The notes under the pieces: generated by a model
What the model was told of the DNA's origin: nothing
What the model saw: only the letters and a program-made list of their open reading frames with translations
The model's database searches: none
Program-made: the position numbers and the translations under genes
Shown here: one piece after another, positions 47,901-59,900 of the stretch
Position numbering within the stretch: position 1 is the first letter of the stretch
How the letters are laid out: the number at the start of each line of letters is the position of its first letter
Source of the DNA: Sphaerolaimus hirsutus
Taxonomy: Eukaryota; Nematoda; Chromadorea; Monhysterida; Sphaerolaimidae
Reading direction: 5' to 3'
NCBI GenBank assembly: GCA_964036195.1
Contig: OZ038455.1
Coordinates: forward strand, 18,307,855 to 18,371,854
Length of the DNA stretch: 64,000 nucleotides

Positions 47901-50900
47901 CATTTTCTATTTTCGTACTCGTTCCCATTCCCATCCATTTTTGCGCGTGAATTCTTTGTGTTTTTGTGTACTTTGATCGACATATCCTGTAAACTGACGC
48001 CGTGAATAATTTTAGGTATGCCCATTTTCAAATTCCGTGTGTCCGTCAAATCGGCTGTAAGCATGCTTCTCGTGGTATGTGGAAGTGTTGTCTGGACTTG
48101 GCTTATGTTGTTGCATATAAAAGCGGACCGTAATTTAGAGTAGGGGTCGATTCAGTCAAAATTGCTTCGGTTTTATTTCTTGGAGTGTTTTTGAAGGTTT
48201 TGTGCCGCTGGTTAGAAACTCGCTCTCAGTGTGTTCCCTGTGTTCTATATGAATGTGTGAATTCTGAGTCTAAAATCGCCTAAAATAAAATCTCTTCTAA
48301 AAAACTTCGGACCCCTTGGTGTAAATTAGACATTTAACTAATTGCTAGTGCGTTGATAAAAACGCCATTCGCTAAAAAGCTAACTTAATTGACGTAGCGT
48401 ACACCTGTGATATTCACTTTGGTGGATTCACCATTGTGCGTTGTGAATTCAATCGGTAGTCGCTTTTCCGTTGCCTTACTTTGTCGCTCATCCAACGAGT
48501 AGGTGTGAGATCGGTAAAACTTGGCAGTTTGCCATAGTGGAATTTGGTTGAGTAAAAAGCAGCCGGTGAAAATTCATGACAACTGGTAGCAGCGAGTGGT
48601 TTGTTTAATATTCCCAGTGAGTTCAGGCGACTGATCACCGTTTGACAATCGCTGGTGAGAACAAACGAATTACCGCCCGGCTGGAGGAACGGAAGGCTAC
48701 CCGATCGACGCAACCGATAAGTACGGACATTTTTGTATTGGGGTGTGAAACTGACGAAATTATTAGTGGGCAAAAAAGGGAAAAACGGAAAAGTAAGAAA
48801 AAACCAAAATCGGTTCAGTTCAGTACGGACGCGCATTGTTCTGAGCCTGGAACCGCTGAGTTGAGTGACGAACCTAACGACTTTGACGTCAACTGCTGGG
48901 TGGACGCGGAAGGACCGGTCCCTGAAAGAGGTGCGGAGTAGCCATTCCCGACCTTTGAGCAAGGCAAGCCAAGTGCGGGTGCGGAGGTGCCATTCCCGAC
49001 CACAGGGCAAAGTAAGTTAGGGCACCGAAGCGCGAGTGCCGGGTACCGAAGCACGAGTACCCAGTCGTCGAGTGAGTGTGTGCTTTTCCGGTATTCTACT
49101 TTGAGTATGGCGCATGCGAGCGGTAGTGGTGTGAATACGGGTCCAGATGTGGTGCAATTGTTGATTCAAGCGAAAAATTTGACTTTGAATCAAATTAATT
49201 CATCGATAGTGGGGAATTCGGTTCAGGGGTCAGAATGGAATCTTAGTCAGGTTGTGACTCAAACAGTGAGTATTGCCGCTTATTTGTATAATCAGCGCCC
49301 CATGAGTTCATTGGAAAATGGAAACATGAGTGATAATGATGAAAAATTGGTGGCGTTGGTAAAATTAGGTGTTGATTGTTATAATTTGCAAAATGATGTG
49401 AGTCAAATTGCGGACGCGATTAATGCATTTGCTGAGCATATTCATTTAGAGAAGCCTGACATGCAAGCGATTAATGCCGTAATTAGTGCTGTTTCTAATT
49501 TGGGAGGGTGCTCTACCGCTACCACACTGCCTATACCTGCCATGAGTATGGTTGCTACTAGTAGGGAGGGTTATGCCGCCGCCATGACTGCGCTTACCGG
49601 ACAGGTAGTACCATTTAAGGGGCACGCTGATGATAAGTTTGCTGATTGGCGTAAAAATTGGGATGCAGTTTGTGAGGCGTTGCAAATTCCGACAGATGAG
49701 CGAAAATCGCTGCTTCCGGTTTATTTGCGTGACAGCGCGCATTCGATTTATATGTCGCATAAGAGTGAATTGATTAATTTGGATTATGAGGAGTTCATGG
49801 ACGCTTTGGAACGTTATTATACTAACCCCATTTCGGAGCATCATGCGCAAAGGGAAGTAATTAGTAGTGAGCAGGGCGAAGATGAAGATGTGTTAAATTG
49901 GTCAGTGCGGCTGGAAAGAATTATAAAACGTGCTTTTCCGAAACTTTCAAAAATTGAACGCGAAAAGATGGCAGTGGCAAAATTTGTTAGTGGATTGTAC
50001 CCTGACATCCGTAGGAATGTATCCATTACCGCTGGGGCTAAGTTTCAAGACGTAGTCAATAATGCGCGCACGCAAGAAAGTTTTCTGGAAATTGATAAGG
50101 ACAAAGTGGGTGGTAAGAAAAAGTCAAAATCCAACGCTGAATTAGTTTCAGAAGCCACCAATTCGGTAATCGAGCGAATTTTTGCTTTAGGGGGTGCGGG
50201 AGCTTTTGGAAATTCTCCGCCCGCTTTGTCGGCGGCGGAAAATCCAAAGTTTGAGGAACAGCGAGTGAAACTGGAAGAACTTTCTAAGCAATTAGAGGAT
50301 AAGGATAAGCGCTTAGTTGACTTGGAAAAGCAATTGATAGGTAACAATGCTGCGAAACCAGTTTCCAAATTTAGGCCGCATAAATTTGATGAGGGCTGTT
50401 ATGAATGTGGGGCAGATGACCACTTTCGTTCTGATTGTCCTAAGTTGACAGAAGAGGAAAGAGCGCGCTTTAGAAATTTTCGGCGCGGGCCGCCGCAGCG
50501 ACCAATGAATAACTTTAGAGGTCCAGCGAATATGATGCGCTCTGCACAGCAACCCGTATATCCCATGCAAGCGGCGCCTTACCTGTATTATCCCCCTCCC
50601 GCGCAAATGTCAACCACTAATTGGTCTCCAGTGCAACAAGTGCAATCATCGCAAATGGCCATTGCAGCCGCTCCGTCAAATGAATTGACTGCATTAAATC
50701 CTACGCGCGTGTTTGCGAACTCAGTGAATCACGCACGCTGCGTGCAAGAAAGTAAGGAATATGTGCGCATTATTAGGGTTTTGCCGGGTCTTGAAAGTTC
50801 GGATGAGGAAACAGAGGATCCATGCAACCCGCCTGAAATAACGCCGCAAGAACATCAATTCATGCTCGAAAGGGAGGCATGGATTATGCCTTGGGTTTAT

Positions 50901-53900
50901 GCGCATTCGTTAGACAGTATGATTTTTCGAACGAAGTGGTGGGCTCAGTTGCAACATATGGGTTTGCAGGGGTTGAATATTAGTGGGTTTTGTGAGCATG
51001 TTGATGAACATCCGCATGATGATCCTGAGGACACTTTGACGTATGTTAAGTTAGAAGCGCTGCTAGAATTAACCATGCATACGTTTATGTGTGAACCGCC
51101 GGACATTAGTTTGTCGCGAACGTCATCTGACTCTGAGCTGTATGTGTTGTCCGATTATTGTGAAGCAAGCGTGCCAACTTTGTACCGAACGTGGTCGGAA
51201 CTGAGTATGTTGCCCAGTGTGTTGAACCGTGTGTTTTTCCTGTGCTGTCTATTTACGTTTTTTTGCAAGTGCTGACGCAATGGGTGTTTCAGGTGGTGGT
51301 GGCGTTGCTAAGAAAAAAGGAGTGTCAGATGGGTGGATTTTGACCGTGCGAAATTTTCTTGAGGGATTTATCGCTGGAATGTGCACTTTTGTGTTTCTTA
51401 GATTTTTTCTGCCCGCTTTGTGTGAACTGGTGTTGTATTTGGTGTGCGTGGTGTGTGATTGGATAAAATTGAGAGTGTTGCGGTTTCAATTAAATCGCAT
51501 GCAAGCGATAGAAAATAGGCGCAATACTGCAAGGGGTGCGACCCCTGTGACGCCGCCGCAAAAATTGAATCCAACCAGCGCTAACAGTTCAGGGTATAGC
51601 GCCGATGTTGAAGAAACGCCAGTGAGTATATTTAAGCGTTTGCCGCCGCTGCGCGTTCCTAAAGACTCTGCGGTCATGGAAAAAGTGAATGTAGTCACGC
51701 TGACTAGTGAAGAAATTGCGAACATCAAAAGTATTACGGCTAAGCGTAAAGAACTCGTGCCAATTTACTACAGTCCGTCGATTATGGTAGAAATTGAAGG
51801 GAATGAATACAAAAGGTGTCTGTTGGACACAGGTGCGATGAGGTCATTGTGCAGCCCTCTAGTGTTGGCTAGGCATGGCCAATTTCCGCTGCCCAGATTA
51901 GACGACACAATAGAGTCATTGCACAGCTGCAAGTATTTTTAGCAGTGTCGATATCAATCAAGCGTTTTACAACATTGCGCTGCATCCGGATGATAGACAT
52001 ATTACATCGTTTTGTAATTGTTTTGGCCAATTTCAGATGAAATGTTTGCCGATGGGATTAAAATGTTCCCCGGCTTTAGCACAGCGCTGTTTTGAAGTTA
52101 CGATGGCTGGATTATTGCACCGGAATGTGTTGGTATATATAGATGATTTGCTTATTTACAGTAGGTCATGGGAAGATCATTTGAGTGATATAAGTCAGGT
52201 TTTGTCGCGCTTGATAAGTAGCAGTTTTAAAATACACCCCAAAAAGTGTTTTTTCGCGCGCACAACCGCTGTTAAATTCCTGGGTTATATGGTAGGGCGT
52301 GAAGGGATTTGTATACCAGATGACAAGCGAAAATATTTGAGTGATTGGCCGCTACCTGTGTGTGTGCGTGAAGTTAAAGCGTTTCTAGGTGCCGTTGGGT
52401 TTTTCCGGAGGTTAATTCATAAATGTGCTGAATATGCCGCTCCCTTGTCTAATTTAACTCGAACAAAAACTGAATTAGGAACTGAAAAGTATAGTGGAAG
52501 TACTCCTGTAGATTTAAATGTGAATCCCGCCGCTTTGGAAGCTTTTAATAAGTTAAAATTGATGGTGGCTGAGAGTCCCTGTATACAGTATCCTGATCCC
52601 AGTAAACCGTTTATAATTATTACCGATGCTTCTAAAGTTGCGTTAGCGGGTATTTTAGTACAGCGCGCTGAACCTGCCGCCGCTCTGCATGCGTGTTCAT
52701 TTTATAGCCGAAAACTTTCTGAAGCGCAATCCCGATGGCCTGCAATTACGCAAGAAGCATGTGCTATTTTTGAGAGCATACGAAATTGGCATTGTTATTT
52801 AGCGGGCCGGCCGTTTGAAGTGTGGACCGATGCGAAAAGTATTTCATGGGTTAAAAATCCCAATTTGGAAACCCATCCCCATACGGGTTTGCACCGATTT
52901 GCGCTTGCTATTCAATCATATCAAGTTACTTTTAAGCATTTGCGCGGGAAAAGTAATGAATTGGCTGATGCCTTGTCGCGCCGGCGTGATGCACCTGTTG
53001 AATTTGATGAGCGTGTTAATTTGGATGAAGCTTTTGAAGAATATGCATTTGATATACCTGTTGATGAATTGGCGAGAATTTTGACTGAGGAAATGGCGCT
53101 GTTGACATCTGAAGAACATTTAGCTTATCAAGCAGTAACTAAGGCTATGGCGTGATTGGCTGCTGCTCAAAATTGGCTGAAACATGCAAAAATGAAGTCT
53201 TTGGAACCGTCAGTTATGGTAGCTGCTGAACCGCCAGTGGCAAGCGTTGCTACTGTGCGGGCGCCACATCCAATGACTATGCGTGTGCGAAGTAAACCGA
53301 AGGCGGAGTCCAATTCTGAAAGTGCTTTGAAATCACCGCCAAAAAGTGACGATGCGCCTAAATTAATGGCTGGTGGCCGCCGTTCCGTTCAATTAAGTAA
53401 GAAACCGGAAAAACTCGATGCTTTACCTCCTCCCATCACTCCAATTGAAGAGTTGTCGCGTTTGCAAAAAGAAGAACAGTATATAATTACAATTCGACGC
53501 ATGTGCGAGGAATCTACTTTGCGTAGAGCCCCACCGTTTTTTATCGATCAATTTGATGTGGTTAGACGTGATGCGGATCCGTCAATATTAGTGGGTGAAA
53601 GGAAATACGACCCTGCGTGTATTCCCCAGTCATTAGTTGTCACTGTGTTAGAATTGGCGCATAACCACCCCACTGCTGGACATTTAGGTGTGATGAAAAC
53701 GTTTGAAAGATTGCGCGAATTTGCTTGGTTTACAAATATGCGACCAGAATGTGCTAGATGGGTTTCTACTTGCCCTTCGTGCAACGCAAAGAAGGGATTG
53801 CGTCGCTCGATGAAAACTCAAATTCAGAGCCGGAAAATTGCTAAGTATCCTGGTGATTTTATTGCGATTGATGCAGTAGGGCCATTGCCAATTACTGAAA

Positions 53901-56900
53901 AACGAAATGTGCATGTATTGGTATTTGTGGATCAATGTACGCGTTTTGGTTTAGCAGTGCCCGTTCCTAATTTGAAACAAGATACTGTGGCTATTGCGTT
54001 CTTGCAACATGTGTTACCGATTTTTGGCGCGCCCGCTGTAATCTTATCCGACAATGCACCAAGCTTCATTGGCGGCATTTTTGCGGAGTTGCTGCGTTAT
54101 CTAAACACGGTGCAGCACAAGTGTTTCAATTATACGCCAAAAGGAAATGGTTTGGTTGAGCGCAGGAATGGCGTCTTAATGGAAATAATTTCGCATTATG
54201 TGAATGGTTCGCATTCGGATTGGGACAAACACTTCGGTGCCGCTGTCTATGCGTATAATACGTCTAAGCACCCCTCTATGAAAGTGACGCCATATGCGCT
54301 GCTATTTGGATCAAATTCTCCGTCACTTTGGGAGGGAGTGTATGATAGAGCCGACGGGAAATGGCACCGATAAGACCGATAAGCCGACGGCGTACAGTCC
54401 CTTTGTGTCAAATTTAGACGCGCGACTTTCGGACGTCCGCACGGCCGCGCATTCGGCTTTACAACACGTGCAAGAAAAAGAATGTTTTTATGCAAATCGC
54501 AGTGCGCGTCGCTTGAATTTGAAGCCCGGTCAATCAGTTTGTGTTTATTCGCCCCGAATTCTTCGAAAGTTAGGCCGCGTTAAGAAGTTCACGCATCATT
54601 ATATTGGCCCGTATGAATGCTTAGATTATGTGCATCCCATTGTGACCGTGTTTAATAGGTTGTCTAAGAAAACTTATACCGTTCATGCTGATCGCGTTAA
54701 ATTAACAAATGAACCAGTTAATCCCACCTATTCGCAGATTTTCGGTTAAAAACCCTGAGATTTTCCGCTCTTCAACCTTAAGTGCTTTAATCAATTATTC
54801 CGTTCGAAAGTTCAATTAAAAGTCCATTTTTTTATTACTATTTGGATTATTCACGTTTAATTCTGGCCGTCAATTAGTGGTGAGTTCGGGGTTGCAAATT
54901 TTGTCTTTTTGTTTGCGCGTGCGCGTGAGGTAAATTTGAAGTAAAAAGTTGTATTTTGTGTAAAAGGTAAAGCGCGAAAGTTTTATAAGTGTTATTTGTT
55001 GTTCGTTCCTAATTGTCGTCGCAGTTTTAATTCATCAGTTATTCATACCATCGCATTTATTTTTCCTTCTAAATTTGTTCTTTAATTTCATTCTCATTTT
55101 CGCCCATTTCGCAACAAAATAAAAATTATTTTTGGCGCAATACGTTCAACGTAGTGCGTTGAAAATAATTCGCAACTTTTCAGTTAGGGTGTTGCTCAGA
55201 CCTTCGTGCATTTCGGTGCCGACATTCTGGGTGGCGCATTTTAAGTAGCAATAAGTTGTGTTTTCCGGTTCTCTACTTTGAGTGTGAAAAATGAGCAGTT
55301 CGGGCGGCGTACCTATTGGTGGGTATGGTGCTAGTTCTAGTTTGTACCGTGGCGGGCGCATAGCCAAGGCGCCGCTCAAATCGTGGACTTCTCATGGAAA
55401 ACAGGGCGGGGACACTATTCCGCCGCTGCCTTACAATCCCCCTCGAAACGCTCGATTGGTTTGTCCTGAATTTGTCATCAACAAAAAGTTGTCGGGAATA
55501 GTGGATCGAGTTCACGTCAGCAACGAACAGCGTCCTACCAGTTATCAATGTCACATTCGTTTCGACGGCGATGCGCAGGCGATTTTGGAAAGTTATCCGG
55601 AATGGTCGGAAGCGGAAAGGGCTTATCCATTTTTCACTTATTTGGTCAACAAAGCGGAGCGCGCTCGCGAGCGGTCGGTGCAGAAAATTTTGAGGGAATA
55701 TCGCGAGGCTAACGAGGCGTACCACATGTTTTTGCCGCTTGTCCGCCACAGCATGCATTTTGTCGCGACTGGTATCAGTAGGGTTAGCACCGATCCAAAG
55801 TATTGGGAATTGCGCGGCGTCACCATTATGAAAAATGACGCTCAAATGCCATTGTTTTTGGGCCGCCCGGTTGTCATTGTTTCGCAAGGCCAAGTTGACC
55901 TCTCTGTCGATGAACCGGCGTCGGAAATTTCACAGAGAAAACAGGAAAATCGCAAAGGATATCACGCTTATCCAACCAAGTGGAGGTATTTGCGTTTGAG
56001 AGCGGCGTTCACCCCTTCGCGATACATTAGTGCACCCCCCTTCAAAGGCGCCGACGAGCGGGATCCGGGCCCTGAAAAATTGATTTTTGCGCATAGCGAA
56101 AATGTCTTGGAAAGCGACGTGCACCCGCACGCTGGACAATCAGGCGTGGCGCATGTAGAGTATCATGCTTTTGACGACGCCGGTAAAGTCAACAACTTTT
56201 ATTGGGCTCATGCCTATGGCGTGCGTATTTTTTCGGCGCGGGAAATTGAGGCTGGTATGGAGTGGAAGGGTGAAATGAACAGAAATCAACTTACCTCTCA
56301 GCTGCAGCTCCGTTCCATCTTTTTGGCCGCTGCTAATGTGTGTCACGAAGCGCATTTGCGATACACTGCGACTAGGGCGAAGGCGGTGCGTGCGCAGGTG
56401 ACTTGGCAAAATGGCCCGCGGGGATTAATTGCAATAATTAGGTGGGAGCGCGTGCACTTAAATCCAGCCACTGCGATGCGCGACACGGCCGAGTGGCACA
56501 GGAATAAGGCGCAGGGCTACATGTTGAATTTCACTTCACCCATGTTGTCGCTACAAATCGTCGAAGCTGATCCCCGGGGGGAAGAGCGTGCTCTGACTGG
56601 TCGCCCGCAAATAAGTTTACGCACGGTCAGCGCTGACATCACCGCCGAGGCGGTACAGTTGGTCGCCAAACCGGATGTGTTGGTGCCGCAGGCGCTGTCG
56701 CCGCATTTGATGCCCAATTGCGATTACATGGTGCGCGGTTCCGCTTTGTCGCCTAGCTATAATGGCCGCATGGAAATTTTGGAGCGTTTGTGCATAATGG
56801 GGCCTAGTGGTTACCGGCCAACAGAGAGTGACACCGGAATGCTCGCTGTGGAAGACCAGGTCAAAATGGCGGTAGTGCTGCACAAACAGCTGACCCAGGT

Positions 56901-59900
56901 TGAAACTAATTGGCAGCGAACGCTCGACAAAATTGAGTCTGACGGGTTGTATGCTGTGGTGCGCAGAGGCACATGCGAAGACTTATTGCAAGCGCACCAG
57001 GGTGATTTTCGGCCGCAGGAGGGGCAGGGGCGTGTGATTGCGTCAGTTATCAAGTCTGTGCGAAAAACTGCGCCGCTGTTGTTGATGTGTGATTCACCGT
57101 TCGGTTCCGGTAAAACGACTGTGCAAAGTCAGTGTGCGTACGCGGTTGCGTATAAGTTTACTGAGAAAAATGACCCGCCGAACCCGCTGAAGAGGGAATT
57201 ACCCTCTGATGCAAACAAAAATGTGCTTTACCACTCCACAATGATCACCTGCAGTGTGAATTCGGCCGCTGATGAGTCTGCTAGACGATCGTTGCAAAGT
57301 TTGGCGGACATTGGTCTGCCTAATTTGGAAACAGTCGTGGAAGTTTTGCTGCGCAGTAGGGAGAGGTGGACTGCGATGGATGACAAACCGAATTTCGAAA
57401 CACCTGGCTATGCGCGTTTTTGTCAGGTGCGCGCTGCTTTCGCGATTCGCGTGCTGAGTCCGTTGTTGGAAGTTGACGATCGCTACGTCGATATGACGCT
57501 CCAGCAATTGCCGCTGTTGAATTTGATCGCGCAAAATATGCCCGTGCATGTGATTCGATTGAATGACCACTGGCTAACTGCTTATGAACGCTTTACCGCT
57601 CAACGCCATATTTGTGACACTTTGAACGAAATCGTCGCGAACAATCAGCATCCCGCCGACATTTTTGAAGCCATTCGGTTGCAGTTGCCTTTGGTTCGTT
57701 TGTCCATCGACAAAGACGACGAGGATGATTTGGTGCCACTGGACGATGGTCAAGAGGAAGGCGTGCAGGCGTGGGGGGCCGCGGCTGGCTTTGTCGACGA
57801 CAACCAGACGTGGGGCAAAATTTACAAGCGCGAAATGCGACGCCTCGTTAGGGTGGCTACTAGGTTGCATAAGGTGGTGTTGAATGTGCTGCAGCCCGGT
57901 CAAGTTCACGTGACTTTGGATTCATCGCGCGATAAGCGACTGCAAGTTTTGAAATATGCTGCAGTGTTTGTGGACGAGGCGTCTCTGGCGGATGAAACTG
58001 CCATTTTTGGCGCTGTTTCAAACGCTCGACTCCCCCACAATGGCTTGGTGCTTTTGTTTGGCGATAGCAAGCAGTTGACCCGAATGGTCAGGCCGCATTC
58101 ATGGATCGCTCCGATCCTGAAACCTGATCCATCGTTAATCAACAGGTTGGTGGAAGGTGTGCTGTGTCCAATTCTGAAGCTCGAGACTGTTTTCCGCGGC
58201 CACGACGCGCTGATTCAAGCGAATTCTGTCGCTGCGTAAGATGGCCAATTGCGCGCGTTCCACGAATACAGTCAGTGGCGGGACAAATTACCGCTCATGG
58301 CTTGCGGTGCCGATCAGGTGCCTTTGTCTTCTGTGATCGTGCACATGGGTTTCGAGATGAGCGAGGGCGTGTCTGTTAAGAATTTGGCGGAAGTGGACAT
58401 TGTGGTGCGCGTTGTACAGCAGTTTGTCATTTTGGCGCTGAACAGCGAGGGCGAGAATGTCGTTCCGTGGAGTAATTTAGAAAGCGCTGATACGCTGCTG
58501 GTTGTGTGTTTCTATTCAGCGCAGGAGAGAAAAGTGATTGACGAATTGGTGTGATTGAACTGGACGCAGTTGTTAGGGGGTGAGGGGTTCCCCGATTATT
58601 TGGTGACCCCAGCGTTTTGGCGGAAAAAAGTCATCACTGCTGATCGAGCGCAAGCTCGTGAAGCGCACGTGGTGATTGTGTCATGTGTGAGGGGTAGTGT
58701 GCCGCGAGTGGATGCTACTGGACATCCGTCGCAGCGCGAGCGCGATGTGATGGACAGAATTGGCTTTTTGGCGATGCCGGAGCAGTGCAACGTGGCCACG
58801 TCTCGAGCCAAAACGGCCAGGGTCGTGATCATGAACGCCACTACCGTGCTGCATTCTGAGTTTTTCTGGCGTTTTGTGGACGTGGAATTAAGAAAGGGAC
58901 GCGTGTTTGCGTACCATGAGCGGCGGTTGTGGGAGTGTGACCCGTTGGCTAGGTTTTTGACGCACTGGAGAAGTGCCCCGGTCGATCTGCAAGAACCCGC
59001 TCCGCCAGTGCAAGAAGAAGAAGAAGAAAATGAGGTTCCGCCGCCAGAAGAAGAAGTTCAGGAGGTGGATGTGAGCGAACAGCAAGCGTCCCCTCAGCCA
59101 GATGCTAGCGTCGCCGCTCCCGATTCCCCAGACATGCAAATGTTGCCGCCAGAAGATCAAGACGAGGAGCCAGAGAAAGTGCAGCCGCGCGCGGAGGAAA
59201 AAGCGGGTTGTTCTCGGTCTCGGCATCGATATCGTGGTCGCCGTCGCTCTCCCTCGTCGAGTTCTTCCTCTTCCTCTAGTTCTTCGTCGGGTTCGTCAAA
59301 ATCGGGATCGAGTGAAACCGATTCGGCTTCGGAGTCTGAACGCGCGCCGCCCGTGCCAGCACATCAACAGAAACCGCTCCCGGAGGAGGAGGTGATGGAG
59401 GTGGAACAGGAGCAAGGTGAACAAAGTGCCCAACAATTGGAACCAGAGGAGTTGGAAGGCCAACGGCAGGAACCAGAGCCAGAAACTGAAGAGGCTAACA
59501 ATGCAGTCATTGGAGAGAAATTGGATGAGTTAATTCAAATGGCGGGCGAGTTGAACACCGAGTTGGACGCCGAGCGACAGAAACAGTCCATGAATCCAGA
59601 CAGACAGGTGCTTAGAGAAATGGACGCCATCCAGGAAGAGGCCAATGAAGTTGAGCCCATGCAAGAAGATGAACAGGAACAGGAGCAGCCTGAGGAAGTG
59701 GTCGCACAGCAGCTGCAGCAACCTGTTCAGGTTGTTGTAGTTGGCTCGCCGCCGCCACCGCAAGAGGAACAGAGTCCGCCCCTGCCAGTGACTCCGACTT
59801 TGGCAGGTTTGGAGCCAGAGGAGGAGATGGAAGCGGAGTAATGGTAATTTAGGTGTACAGGAATTTTTGTTGTTGTTGTTTTCGTCTTTGTGCGTTTTTT

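Larger units (their letters stand above)
45949..48581 (+). repeat. 5' LTR
   Basis: 2,633 bp, starting TGTGAGCAAA and ending CATGACA, so it has the TG...CA ends. I count about two dozen substitutions against the 3' LTR, most of them CpG-type transitions. U3 contains two small hydrophobic frames; a TATA box and initiator lie at 48116-48157 and a poly(A) signal at 48284, giving a U3 of about 2.2 kb, a short R and a U5 of about 270 bp. Confidence 0.95.

Noticed and set aside
48414-49010. 198-codon frame on the minus strand across the 5' LTR end and gag leader
   Set aside because: Overlaps the primer-binding site and leader, has no domain, and its counterpart at the 3' LTR diverges completely past the LTR edge.
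55273-55893. 206-codon frame on the minus strand
   Set aside because: Shadow of the helicase frame, which has motif support on the plus strand.
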